DNA of 64,000 nucleotides from Prochlorococcus sp. AG-347-L20 (GTDB taxonomy: Bacteria; Cyanobacteriota; Cyanobacteriia; PCC-6307; Cyanobiaceae). The stretch covers positions 41,137 through 105,136 of the forward strand of contig QCCP01000005.1 of the NCBI GenBank assembly GCA_003281225.1. Reading direction: 5' to 3'. The notes under the pieces were generated by a model. That model was not told where the DNA came from, did no database searches, and saw only the letters and a program-made list of their open reading frames with translations. A program made the translations under genes and the position numbers. Below are positions 30,042 through 36,708 of this stretch, piece by piece (position 1 is the stretch's first letter; each line of letters starts with the position of its first letter).

Positions 30042-30664
30042 ATATTATTTTTTGAAAAAATATTATTAATTTTTTTGGACCAGTTATTTATCCATTTTTC
30101 ATCAGACTTCGTAAAACACTTGGTACTCCAGCCTCCAATCAATATAAAAGCCTTATTATTTATAGGTACAACTAAGATAGATGGAATTTCGGCACAAAAA
30201 TTAAAAAATTCATCTCTTCCAGGATAAAATTTAGTGTTTGCTAATGATATTAATTTCATATCTTTTATAGATCTCAGACAGGTTTCCCCAGGTTTAAAAT
30301 CATTACTTGAAGTGATTCCTCTCCTCAATATATTAACGCCATCATTGTGGATTAATATTGCTGCAGCAGCTGTAGAAGTTAATATTGCTTCAGAACCCCA
30401 TGCTAATTCATCAATAACTTCATCCGGCATGTTTCTATCGAAGAGAAACTTATTTTCTCCTTTTAAAGCAGACTTCTCACCAGCTAATGGTTCGAATTGT
30501 TTAAATAAAAAACCTATCAAAATAATAATTAATGAAGCTATTGCGGCTAACACTTGTGCTCTTTCAAGCTCAGGAGTGATTGTTTCTATTGAAATAAAAT
30601 TTGCTATCTGAAAAATAAAAAGTATTGCACCGATTAATATTAATGATTTCCCATTGAATCCCAT
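30038..30664 (-). CDS. CCB2/CCB4-type cofactor assembly protein of cytochrome b6f
   Basis: A 208-residue protein with two membrane helices near the N-terminus (about 6-25 and 37-54) flanking an ELERAQVLAAI segment, followed by a GAF-like soluble domain (WGSEAILTSTAAAAILI, VPINNKAFILIGGWS). This layout matches the cyanobacterial 'cofactor assembly of complex C subunit B' family, related to plant CCB2/CCB4, which helps attach haem c(i) to cytochrome b6. The assignment is from recognition and could be tested by profile search. ATG start; convergent with the LptC-like gene. Confidence 0.68.
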   Translation of the reverse strand: MGFNGKSLILIGAILFIFQIANFISIETITPELERAQVLAAIASLIIILIGFLFKQFEPLAGEKSALKGENKFLFDRNMPDEVIDELAWGSEAILTSTAAAAILIHNDGVNILRRGITSSNDFKPGETCLRSIKDMKLISLANTKFYPGRDEFFNFCAEIPSILVVPINNKAFILIGGWSTKCFTKSDEKWINNWSKKINNIFSKNNI

Positions 30665-30776
30665 ATTTTAAATATGTTATTTCTAATTAAATTATGCAAA
30701 TATTATATTGTTTAGTAGATTTAAAAAAGCTCAAACATATGGTTTTTAATATATAATTAACCAAAACCTTTTTAAA

Positions 30777-31088
30777 ATGAACCTCAAAATCAATAAATAT
30801 TTACTTTCTCTTATTTTTACTGGATTAATTTTTATTATTATCCCCTCTACTACATACGCAAATGAAATTCCTAATATAAATAAATATTTTGGTATTACTC
30901 AACAGAAGACTGTTATAAATTACGAAAAAAGTCAGCCTTCATCTATTGATAACCCTGTAGTGGATCCAAATTTTAACACCATGAGATCAAAAGATACTGA
31001 AAGCTCAACTGCTACTTATATAGTTATAGGTTTGTTAATTGCCGCCACAATTATCCCTTTAGCAACATGGTGGTATTTCTCTAAATAA
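30777..31088 (+). CDS. Small exported protein with C-terminal membrane anchor, unknown
   Basis: A 103-residue protein with an N-terminal signal-like segment (LLSLIFTGLIFIIIPSTTYA, cleavage plausible after TYA near residue 28) and one C-terminal membrane helix (TYIVIGLLIAATIIPLATWW). The region between is short, polar and probably lumenal or periplasmic. I believe it is conserved in marine picocyanobacteria but cannot name a family. It precedes cobU by 10 bp on the same strand. Confidence 0.7.
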   Translation: MNLKINKYLLSLIFTGLIFIIIPSTTYANEIPNINKYFGITQQKTVINYEKSQPSSIDNPVVDPNFNTMRSKDTESSTATYIVIGLLIAATIIPLATWWYFSK

Positions 31089-31098
31089 TAGAGAATTT

Positions 31099-31659
31099 AT
31101 GAATGCTAAGGATTTAAGTATTAATGAATATTCATCTTATATAGTTTTTATTACAGGTGGGACAAAGAGTGGCAAAAGTGAATTCGCGGAGCATCTTGCA
31201 AAGGGGGTAAAAAAATTATCATATGTTGCCTTATCTGAAAACAATTTGGATGATAAAGAATGGCAAGATAAAATTAATTTACATCGAAAAAGAAGGCCTA
31301 AAGATTGGAAATTAATAGAAACGACAGATTTATTAAATACATTAAGAAAAGAAGAAGGTCCATTATTAATAGATTCTATTGGCGGATTCGTTATGAAAAG
31401 TATTGGCAAGGAACAAAATGAATGGTCAACCAAAATGAATTCACTTATAAGTCACTTAATAAAAAGGAAAAGCATAACAATTATTGTTGGAGAACAAGTA
31501 GGTTGGAGTCTGGTCTCTGAATATAGAATTGGTAATACATATATTCAAAGAATCGGCGAACTTCAAAAGAGAATAACTAAAATATCAAAAGATAATTGGC
31601 TGGCTATAAACGGCAGAGCAATCAAAATAGATGAAATAAGTATTGAAATACCTACTTAA
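31099..31659 (+). CDS. cobU: Adenosylcobinamide kinase / guanylyltransferase
   Basis: Bifunctional enzyme of the lower cobalamin pathway that phosphorylates adenosylcobinamide and then transfers GMP to it. The P-loop is GGTKSGKS at residues 20-27, followed by the conserved SEFAEHLA helix. The HRKRRPKDWKLIET stretch and the GEQVGWSLV loop (NEVGxG type) are family marks. Its 186 residues fit CobU. With cobN and metH in the same window it adds to the case for full B12 synthesis. trmL follows with a 2-bp gap. Confidence 0.93.
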   Translation: MNAKDLSINEYSSYIVFITGGTKSGKSEFAEHLAKGVKKLSYVALSENNLDDKEWQDKINLHRKRRPKDWKLIETTDLLNTLRKEEGPLLIDSIGGFVMKSIGKEQNEWSTKMNSLISHLIKRKSITIIVGEQVGWSLVSEYRIGNTYIQRIGELQKRITKISKDNWLAINGRAIKIDEISIEIPT

Positions 31660-31661
31660 AA

Positions 31662-32144
31662 TTGGAAGTCGCTCTTTTTGAACCTAGAATCCCACAAAAT
31701 ACTGGTAATATTGCCAGATCATGTGCTGCGTTTAATATACCTTTAAATCTTATAGAGCCCTTGGGTTTTAAGCTAGAAGATAAATATTTAAAAAGAGCAG
31801 GATTAGACTATTGGCCTCTAGTTACTGTTAATAAGTATGAGAATTTTGAAAATTTTTTAGCTTCAAAATCAACAAAAAGAATAATTTCTTTTAGTAAAAA
31901 AAATGGATTATATTTAAAGGATTTTAAATTTAAGCAAGATGATATTTTGCTATTTGGAAGAGAAGATTCAGGATTACCCGATTCCATTATTGATAAAAGC
32001 GACTTTTTAATATCAATATTTATGCCGAATATACAGACTGGAAACAATGATCAAAAAGGTGTTAGAAGTCTAAACCTTTCAGTAGCATGCGGAATTGCTA
32101 TATATGAGGCCCACAAACAAATAAATTTTCAAAATGGTAATTAA
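31662..32144 (+). CDS. trmL: tRNA (cytidine/uridine-2'-O-)-methyltransferase TrmL
   Basis: SPOUT-class methyltransferase that modifies the 2'-O of the wobble base in tRNA-Leu. The 160-residue length fits TrmL/YibK. The three SPOUT motifs are visible: VALFEPRIPQNTGNIARSCA at the N-terminus, LLFGREDSGLP in the middle and RSLNLSVACGIAIYE at the C-terminus, which build the knotted AdoMet site. Start is TTG at 31662. A tRNA gene follows 29 bp downstream. Confidence 0.93.
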   Translation: MEVALFEPRIPQNTGNIARSCAAFNIPLNLIEPLGFKLEDKYLKRAGLDYWPLVTVNKYENFENFLASKSTKRIISFSKKNGLYLKDFKFKQDDILLFGREDSGLPDSIIDKSDFLISIFMPNIQTGNNDQKGVRSLNLSVACGIAIYEAHKQINFQNGN

Positions 32145-32173
32145 GTACAACCAATGCCTTACAATATTCCCAT

Positions 32174-32247
<74 letters not shown>

Positions 32248-32314
32248 TTTTCAATACTTTTCAATTGAAGAACATAGGTGAAATTTTAATTTAATTAAAC
32301 TATTAAAGACAATA

Positions 32315-32602
32315 ATGTTTAATTCACTCAGCACAGTCCTAAATCCAAAAAAATCTAAAGTAAAATATCCAGAAGCAAGAGTTATAGTTCTTGATGACAA
32401 TTTTAATACTTTTCATCATGTCGCAAATTGTCTAATAACAATTATCCCAAGCATGAGTGAACAAAGAGCATGGGATTTAACCATCAAAGTTGACAAGACA
32501 GGATCAGCAGAGGTATGGAGAGGTAATCTTGAACAGGCGGAGTTATATCATGAGCAACTATTCAGCAAAGGATTAACAATGGCTCCAATTGAGAAAACAT
32601 AA
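32315..32602 (+). CDS. clpS: ClpS-type adaptor protein
   Basis: Adaptor that delivers N-degron substrates to the ClpC/ClpP protease. The 95 residues carry the conserved fold: ARVIVLDDNFNTFHHVANCL with the DDNFNTF site that contacts the N-terminal residue of the substrate, a helix with MSEQRAWDLTIKVDKTGSA, and the C-terminal LYHEQLFSKGLTMAPIE. The N-terminal tail of about 18 residues is typical. It is the last ordinary core gene before the islet of short genes. Confidence 0.92.
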   Translation: MFNSLSTVLNPKKSKVKYPEARVIVLDDNFNTFHHVANCLITIIPSMSEQRAWDLTIKVDKTGSAEVWRGNLEQAELYHEQLFSKGLTMAPIEKT

Positions 32603-32607
32603 AATAA

Positions 32608-32865
32608 GTAAGATTTATAGAAAATTTTTGGCTTATAAATTCGAATCGTTCATGGGTTAAAAGGTTTTCAAAGAATAATCAAAATAAAGATAAATTTTTT
32701 GAATATATGTTTATTGACTCTGGAAGAATACTTGGTGTTTTAGGAAATGAACCACCTCTTATGACAACCAGATAAGAACTTAAAGTTGATAAAGCTAGAG
32801 ATGAATGGAGAAAGTTAATCTCTCAAGGTTGGAGGAGAACCAAACCAGTTTGGGAAGTCTATTAG
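32608..32865 (+). pseudogene. DUF1651-type small protein, broken by an in-frame stop
   Basis: Reading the frame through 32629-32865 gives a DUF1651-like product: WLINSNRSWVKRF, then MFIDSGRILGVLGNEPPL, then after a TAA stop at 32773-32775, ELKVDKARDEWRKLIS and QGWRRTKPVWEVY to a TAG at 32863-32865. The GWRRTxPVW ending is what I recall for this family, which is common in Prochlorococcus. There is also no in-frame ATG, GTG or TTG before the ATG at 32707; only an ATA at 32617. Both the missing start and the nonsense codon point to decay. An intact short 22-residue version from 32707 is less likely. Confidence 0.65.
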
Positions 32866-33222
32866 TATCCAATATTGTTACTAGGATTAGTTATATAAAT
32901 TATGAGATTTAGGACGTAGTTAGCGGGTAAATTTAATGGCTTCAAAAGTAACAAAGCCATTCCTTGAGTCACATTAAATTCTTTATTTTTCATAAAAAAA
33001 TAAAAGTCTCATTTTAATTATAAAAAGACTGTCAAATACAAACTAGAAATACAAAAAAAAAGATATACAAGCATTTATTGATTAAGGATTTTCAATATAT
33101 CTAATATCTAAAACTTATTTTAAAAAAAATATAGATTTATGATTACTTGTTATTTTTTTTAAACAAAAAAATCCACGTTATAATTAAATAAATATTTATT
33201 ATTTAATATTTTTAAATACCCA
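32866..33222. other. Non-coding gap with two hairpins
   Basis: A 357-bp AT-rich gap with no credible gene. It has an 8-bp hairpin (AATGGCTT at 32935-32942 with AAGCCATT at 32954-32961) and a second inverted repeat (AGTCT at 33005-33009 with AGACT at 33026-33030, plus ATTTT/AAAA inside). The AGTCTCAT string in the second resembles the repeat family at 22.86-23.60 kb. Nothing else is recognised. Confidence 0.5.
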
Positions 33223-33372
33223 ATGAAGAATCTCATCTTAAGCAAAAGATCAAGAACTTTATTTGGTATTGGCATAGTTGCTATAAGTATTGGATTAATA
33301 TCAAAAAAAGTAATTAACTATCCAGCCGGCGGATGTATGAAAGGTACTCAAGAAATAACCTTTAATATCTAG
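33223..33372 (+). CDS. Small membrane protein (49 aa), unknown
   Basis: ATG at 33223 to TAG at 33370-33372, 49 residues: a basic start (MKNLILSKRSR), one membrane helix (TLFGIGIVAISIGLIS) and a short tail with YPAGGCMKGTQE. It is below usual gene-calling length. It ends 23 bp before the convergent thioredoxin-fold gene. The basic-then-hydrophobic pattern is consistent with a real micro-protein, but I do not recognise a family. Confidence 0.55.
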   Translation: MKNLILSKRSRTLFGIGIVAISIGLISKKVINYPAGGCMKGTQEITFNI

Positions 33373-33395
33373 CCATTAATCATCTTACATTTTCC

Positions 33396-33785
33396 TTAAT
33401 TCTTAAATCCAGTCAACTTTGATAACTCTTTTAGTGAAAGTACACCTAAAATTAGTTTTCCATTTATTTCCCAAGTGGGAAACCCTTTAATTTTTTTATC
33501 AATGCATAATTGAGTTTGACTGTTTATGCCATCTCTTGCACATTCAACTACATTAAGTTCTCTATAAGCCTGCTTTCCAAATAATTCACTTTGATCAAGG
33601 CAATTAGGACACCAATATGCTGAATATTTAACTACACCATTATCTTTAAGGTATTTTGCCAACTCGATAGATTCCCTAGTACTTTCTGAGGTGACTATAA
33701 GTTTTCTCAGATTATTTAAGTGAGAGCTATATACAATACTTGGTAAAGTAAGCAAAACTATTAGTGGCAATAATAGGCGTTTCAT
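33396..33785 (-). CDS. Exported thioredoxin-fold protein (VKOR C-terminal domain-like)
   Basis: A 129-residue protein with a clear signal peptide (MKRLLLPLIVLLTLPSIVYS) and a thioredoxin fold. The redox motif is C59-P-N-C62 in AYWCPNC, the cis-proline is in GFPTWEI near 103, and two further cysteines are at 82 and 94. This pattern matches the thioredoxin domain that in many cyanobacteria is fused behind vitamin K epoxide reductase, here standing alone and exported. It would be expected to oxidise or relay disulfides in the periplasm or lumen. The 50-codon gene upstream overlaps its start codon. Confidence 0.82.
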   Translation of the reverse strand: MKRLLLPLIVLLTLPSIVYSSHLNNLRKLIVTSESTRESIELAKYLKDNGVVKYSAYWCPNCLDQSELFGKQAYRELNVVECARDGINSQTQLCIDKKIKGFPTWEINGKLILGVLSLKELSKLTGFKN

Positions 33786-33934
33786 TTATTTACTACTTTT
33801 CCTCCATATTTTCTAACTATCTTATCAAGCAAAATTCGTATATCTTTATTTTTAAGTTTCTCTATTTGCTGAAGATTTTCAAGAAGATCACATATTTGAT
33901 CCTGTGTATTTTCATTTAATTCACTTACTGCCAT
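33782..33934 (-). CDS. Small helical protein (50 aa), coupled to the thioredoxin-fold gene
   Basis: ATG at 33934, TGA at 33782-33784, 50 residues: MAVSELNENTQDQICDLL, a leucine-rich helix, then IRILLDKIVRKYGGK. It has no signal peptide. Its stop overlaps the ATG of the exported thioredoxin-fold gene (ATGA), the usual mark of translational coupling, which supports it being real. Function is unknown. Confidence 0.6.
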   Translation of the reverse strand: MAVSELNENTQDQICDLLENLQQIEKLKNKDIRILLDKIVRKYGGKVVNK

Positions 33935-34024
33935 TTATATTTAGAGTTTTTATAATCCAATTTTAAATCAAAAGTAAATTTACATACTTATTGTATTTAT
34001 ATTTTTTTATTGCTATTTTTTTAA

Positions 34025-34065
34025 AGCGGGCTAAGGTTCATTTCTCCACGAGGATTTAGTCCGCT
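34025..34065. ncRNA. Strong isolated hairpin, possible small RNA or terminator
   Basis: AGCGGGCTAA (34025-34034) pairs with TTAGTCCGCT (34056-34065), 10 bp with one G-T pair, around a 21-nt loop that can form a small inner stem (TCC/GGA). It is far more GC-rich than its surroundings and lies 90 bp from one gene start and 138 bp from another gene end. On the plus strand the stem is followed by GAATTTTT, weakly terminator-like. It might be a small RNA or a transcript end; the sequence alone does not decide. Confidence 0.4.
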
Positions 34066-34188
34066 GAATTTTTAAAGATTCAATTTATTTTGGATCCTTC
34101 TTTAAGAAGTTGACTAGAAATATTCAAAAATATTTATCTTGCCTTAATTTCTACATTCCATTGAAAGGCATTCTCATATAAACATTAA

Positions 34189-34201
34189 TAGTGTGACACT
34201 A
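34189..34201. promoter_or_regulatory. Palindrome TAGTGTGACACTA just after the RHH gene
   Basis: A perfect 13-bp palindrome (arms AGTGT/ACACT around a central G, flanked by T and A) directly downstream of the RHH gene stop codon. It is the same motif as the predicted operator upstream (AGTGTCACACT). Confidence 0.6.
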
Positions 34202-34202
34202 T

Positions 34203-34562
34203 TTATTCAATAATGTTGTTATTTCGCTTCATAACTTTCTTAAAATACTTAAACTCAATAAATTCATGCATCATTTTTATATTTTCAGATAATACTTTTT
34301 TATTAACTGCATATTCGTCCACATTAAGTGCAGATTTATTATTTTCAGAAAATGTTTCCTGATCAAAAGAAAAGTTTATAAAATCTCTACCATCTTTTTG
34401 ATAATAAGTTTCATTTAACACACCTCGAGACCTTAACGCTTCCTCAACCAATAAACCTGTGACCTTTGACTGACTAAACTCATTAGCTGTGCACAATTTT
34501 TCAATAATTTCATGCACTTCTTCACTTGGCAAAAAACCAATTCTTTTCCTCGGAGAGGGCAT
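34203..34562 (-). CDS. Small ribbon-helix-helix regulator
   Basis: A 119-residue protein. Residues about 5-48 fit a ribbon-helix-helix DNA-binding domain: a strand in RKRIGFLP, a first helix in SEEVHEIIEKLCTANE, and a second in SQSKVTGLLVEEALRSRG. The C-terminal part is charged, possibly oligomerising, and ends in KKVMKRNNNIIE. Palindromes of the AGTGTNACACT type lie on both sides of the gene, the upstream pair flanking a TATAAT -10 box, so autoregulation is likely. Divergent from a 50-codon membrane gene across 76 bp. Not the same family as the RHH part of the J-domain fusion, as far as can be judged by eye. Confidence 0.75.
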   Translation of the reverse strand: MPSPRKRIGFLPSEEVHEIIEKLCTANEFSQSKVTGLLVEEALRSRGVLNETYYQKDGRDFINFSFDQETFSENNKSALNVDEYAVNKKVLSENIKMMHEFIEFKYFKKVMKRNNNIIE

Positions 34563-34576
34563 AATTAAAAAAAATT

Positions 34577-34609
34577 AGTGTCACACTTGCACATTATAAG
34601 TGTTGCACT
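34577..34609. promoter_or_regulatory. Predicted operator pair and -10 box for the RHH gene
   Basis: AGTGTCACACT at 34577-34587 is a perfect palindrome; AGTGTTGCACT at 34599-34609 is a close match. Start-to-start spacing is 22 bp, two DNA turns, so both face the same side. On the minus strand a TATAAT hexamer lies between them at 34598-34593. Bound repressor would cover the promoter and probably also the promoter of the divergent gene. Confidence 0.6.
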
Positions 34610-34638
34610 ATATTTAATTTAAGTCAACTAATTTTGCT

Positions 34639-34791
34639 ATGCATATTTTATTATTTCCTGTCGGATTTATTCTTTGGTATCTAGCTTATGAAGCAAAACC
34701 TATCATTAATGATGAAGTAACACTGAATTGGGAAGAAACAAATACAATTAAAAGAAATAAACTTTTAAATATAATCAACGAAAGCTTTTAA
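34639..34791 (+). CDS. Small membrane protein (50 aa), unknown
   Basis: ATG at 34639, TAA at 34789-34791, 50 residues. The N-terminus is one hydrophobic helix (MHILLFPVGFILWYLAYEA), followed by a polar tail containing NWEETNTIKRNK. It is divergent from the RHH gene, so the predicted operators could act on it as well. Its stop shares TTAA with the stop of the opposite-strand 59-codon gene. Family not recognised. Confidence 0.55.
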   Translation: MHILLFPVGFILWYLAYEAKPIINDEVTLNWEETNTIKRNKLLNIINESF

Positions 34792-34967
34792 AATTTACTG
34801 TTAATCGATTTTGACCATTCCTTGTGCTTATTATCAAGATCTGAGATTAACTGTTTTTGATAAGTAAATTTGAGTTGATTTTCGTTAAGTGATTTTTTTG
34901 TTATTATCATCTCTTTAGAGAAAAAATAAGGAGTGTTAGAACTACTAATTTTTTTTTTGACTTCCAT
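34788..34967 (-). CDS. Small charged protein (59 aa), unknown
   Basis: ATG at 34967, TAA at 34788-34790, 59 residues, rich in Lys and Ser: MEVKKKISSSNTPYFFSK, then QLKFTYQKQLISDLDNKH. It has no membrane segment. The convergent overlap with the neighbouring gene through shared TTAA is a pattern used by larger genes in this window, which gives some support. Family not recognised. Confidence 0.5.
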   Translation of the reverse strand: MEVKKKISSSNTPYFFSKEMIITKKSLNENQLKFTYQKQLISDLDNKHKEWSKSINSKF

Positions 34968-35128
34968 ATAATGAATTCATCTATTTTTTTATATGACTTA
35001 AAAGGTTATAGTCTCAATATTTTTATATTCTTTTTACATTTCCTTCATATTTGTTTTTAGCACGTTTGTAAAAAATATTAGTTTATTAAATAATAAAGGC
35101 TATATTTAAACAAAATATATTTTTTATC

Positions 35129-35299
35129 ATGAATCTAAAGGAGAGAGGAGTTACTGTTGGAGATTTACTAATAATAATAATAATAATCACTTCTACAATA
35201 TTAATTAAATCATTTAGCAAGGATAAAAAAACAACACTTAATTATAGTAATCAAGAGCAAGTATCATATAAGAGAAATTACTATCAAAAATTTATTTGA
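35129..35299 (+). CDS. Small membrane protein (56 aa), with ATA repeat in its helix
   Basis: ATG at 35129, TGA at 35297-35299, 56 residues: NLKERGVTVGDLLIIIIIITS, then a polar C-terminus with KDKKTTLNYSNQ. The run of six isoleucines in the membrane segment is encoded by five ATA codons and one ATC, a simple trinucleotide repeat. An AAAGGAGAG-like string overlaps the first codons, and the gene sits alone in AT-rich DNA. Family not recognised. Confidence 0.55.
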   Translation: MNLKERGVTVGDLLIIIIIITSTILIKSFSKDKKTTLNYSNQEQVSYKRNYYQKFI

Positions 35300-35409
35300 A
35301 AAGCTTATATGAATTATTTATAAAACTCTTAATTCATTCAATTGACTATTAAGTTTCTCTTATATCAATTTAATAAATTAATAATTATCAAACAAAGAGT
35401 TTATTTAAT

Positions 35410-35586
35410 TTAAATATTTTGATGAAATGATTTAGAACTTTCCCATTTCAAATTATCCTTTAAATCATTGAAATCATTTGATATTGAAACTAAATTCACC
35501 ATTTGAAGAATTTGAGTTTTATTTAGCCTATTAATAGCGATAAGTTTATTAAGCATTTCTAAAACAGATTTATCATTAATATTCAT
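35410..35586 (-). CDS. Small helical protein (58 aa), unknown
   Basis: ATG at 35586, TAA at 35410-35412, 58 residues: MNINDKSVLEMLNKLIAI, then NKTQILQMVNLVSISND, and a C-terminal WESSKSFHQNI. It is amphipathic and soluble, with no signal peptide. Composition is consistent with a real protein, but support is limited to an uninterrupted frame in an otherwise empty gap. Confidence 0.5.
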   Translation of the reverse strand: MNINDKSVLEMLNKLIAINRLNKTQILQMVNLVSISNDFNDLKDNLKWESSKSFHQNI

Positions 35587-35786
35587 TGGTTGTATAAAAA
35601 AACTATGATTCTTTAATTCCTATAGCTTATCTTATGATTTTAAAATTTACTTTTAAAATTTCATAATATATTTATTGACAAAAATAATAAAAATTTAAAA
35701 AAATATCAACAATAAAACTCTTACTGATATGTAAAAATCTTTAGCTCACTTTCTTATAAATTCGTTTATTGTAAAAAGAAAAAAAA

Positions 35787-35957
35787 ATGAAAAAAAACTC
35801 CAAGAAAGAATACCTTAATAGAGATGAAGTTAATGAAATGATCGAATCCGCTTTAAGGAGGCACAATAGAAGATCTACAATAATATCTAGTGTACTTGGC
35901 TGGATTCTAATAGGAGGTTATTCGTTTGGACTTTTTCAAGCAGTTCAAAATGTCTAA
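35787..35957 (+). CDS. Small membrane protein (56 aa), unknown
   Basis: ATG at 35787, TAA at 35955-35957, 56 residues. It has a highly basic, helical N-terminus (KKNSKKEYLNRDEVNEMI, then ALRRHNRRS) and one C-terminal membrane helix (IISSVLGWILIGGYSFGLF). The ExxxGRxAM motif of high-light-inducible proteins is absent, so it is not an HLIP. Family not recognised. Confidence 0.6.
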   Translation: MKKNSKKEYLNRDEVNEMIESALRRHNRRSTIISSVLGWILIGGYSFGLFQAVQNV

Positions 35958-36020
35958 TTAATCTTTTCTTTAAAGCTGAACTTGCTAGATGATAAATTAA
36001 TACAAGACTAAGTATTTATT

Positions 36021-36242
36021 ATGAGGGAATATATTGAGGCAAATCTTACGGAGATAAGAAAATATTTAAAAAAACGTAAAAAGTTTACTTCAAAATTAAA
36101 TAATGCTTCGATAATGAAAGAATTTAAAGAATGGAGCAAAGATCCTTTACCTGAGACAGAATCAATTTGGACTTTACCCGACTTAACGAGTAATGAAAGA
36201 CTAAAAAATTTTTGTCGCTCAATTAAAAAGGAAATAAGATAA
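36021..36242 (+). CDS. Small charged protein (73 aa), unknown
   Basis: ATG at 36021; 73 residues, rich in Lys and Glu: REYIEANLTEIRKYLKKRKK, then WSKDPLPETESIWTLPDLTS and a basic tail KNFCRSIKKEIR. It looks soluble. An opposite-strand frame of 107 codons covers the same bases and is treated as a shadow because this frame has the more protein-like composition. It ends 4 bp before the convergent 52-codon membrane gene. Confidence 0.6.
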   Translation: MREYIEANLTEIRKYLKKRKKFTSKLNNASIMKEFKEWSKDPLPETESIWTLPDLTSNERLKNFCRSIKKEIR

Positions 36243-36246
36243 GTTT

Positions 36247-36405
36247 TTAACTCCCTAGTTGTATATGATTTACCTTTAAGTAAAAATAACCCGCAAATCC
36301 AACTATATTCAAAATTACAACGAAAATCCAAGCTCCAATTGGCTGATTGGAATCAAATTTTTTTATTTTAACTTTTTCCTTTAGTCTTTCAATATATTTA
36401 GCCAT
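36247..36405 (-). CDS. Small membrane protein (52 aa), unknown
   Basis: Fifty-two residues from the ATG at 36405: a basic helix (MAKYIERLKEKVKIKKF) followed by one membrane span (GAWIFVVILNIVGFAGYFYL) and a short tail. The frame extends to an ATG at 36435, but that adds a very hydrophobic stretch before a charged segment, so the downstream ATG is preferred. I believe similar short proteins exist in other Prochlorococcus, without a known role. Confidence 0.65.
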   Translation of the reverse strand: MAKYIERLKEKVKIKKFDSNQPIGAWIFVVILNIVGFAGYFYLKVNHIQLGS

Positions 36406-36649
36406 AATTAAAAATATCAAAAAGAATATTTCCAATTATAAAGAGTTGAATTTAAAGGAATCTTAAATAAAATAAAATTTCTTTTAATTTGAATTTCTAT
36501 TGTCAAGCCTGTTAATGGGATATTTAATTAACTCCTTTTTGAGATTTTTTAAAAGTTTATTGTGATTCAAAATTGTAAATTTTCTAGTAAAGGGATAATG
36601 CCACTTCATTGAATTAAAAAAAAACTTGCTAATTCATTATTAATAAAAT

Positions 36650-36677
36650 TATAATACTTATTACGGTCATTCAGACC
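36650..36677 (+). promoter_or_regulatory. Promoter -10 and 5' UTR hairpin for the peroxiredoxin gene
   Basis: TATAAT at 36650-36655, with TTGCTA about 19 bp upstream as a possible -35. The predicted transcript starts near 36662, and GGTC/GACC (36665-36668 with 36674-36677) could form a short hairpin at its 5' end. An AAGGA ribosome-binding string precedes the ATG at 36709. Confidence 0.5.
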
Positions 36678-36708
36678 ATACATAATTTAAATAAGGACAA
36701 ATTTTTTC

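Noticed and set aside
30234..30611. 125-codon plus-strand frame opposite the CCB-type gene
   Set aside because: The minus-strand gene has a coherent two-helix plus domain layout; the plus frame looks like a translated reverse complement.
35787..35957. High-light-inducible protein
   Set aside because: The small membrane protein lacks the ExxxGRxAM chlorophyll-binding motif, as do the other micro-proteins here.
36008..36331. 107-codon minus-strand frame
   Set aside because: It covers one plus-strand gene and part of a minus-strand gene in another frame, and has no good start context. The smaller frames are more protein-like.
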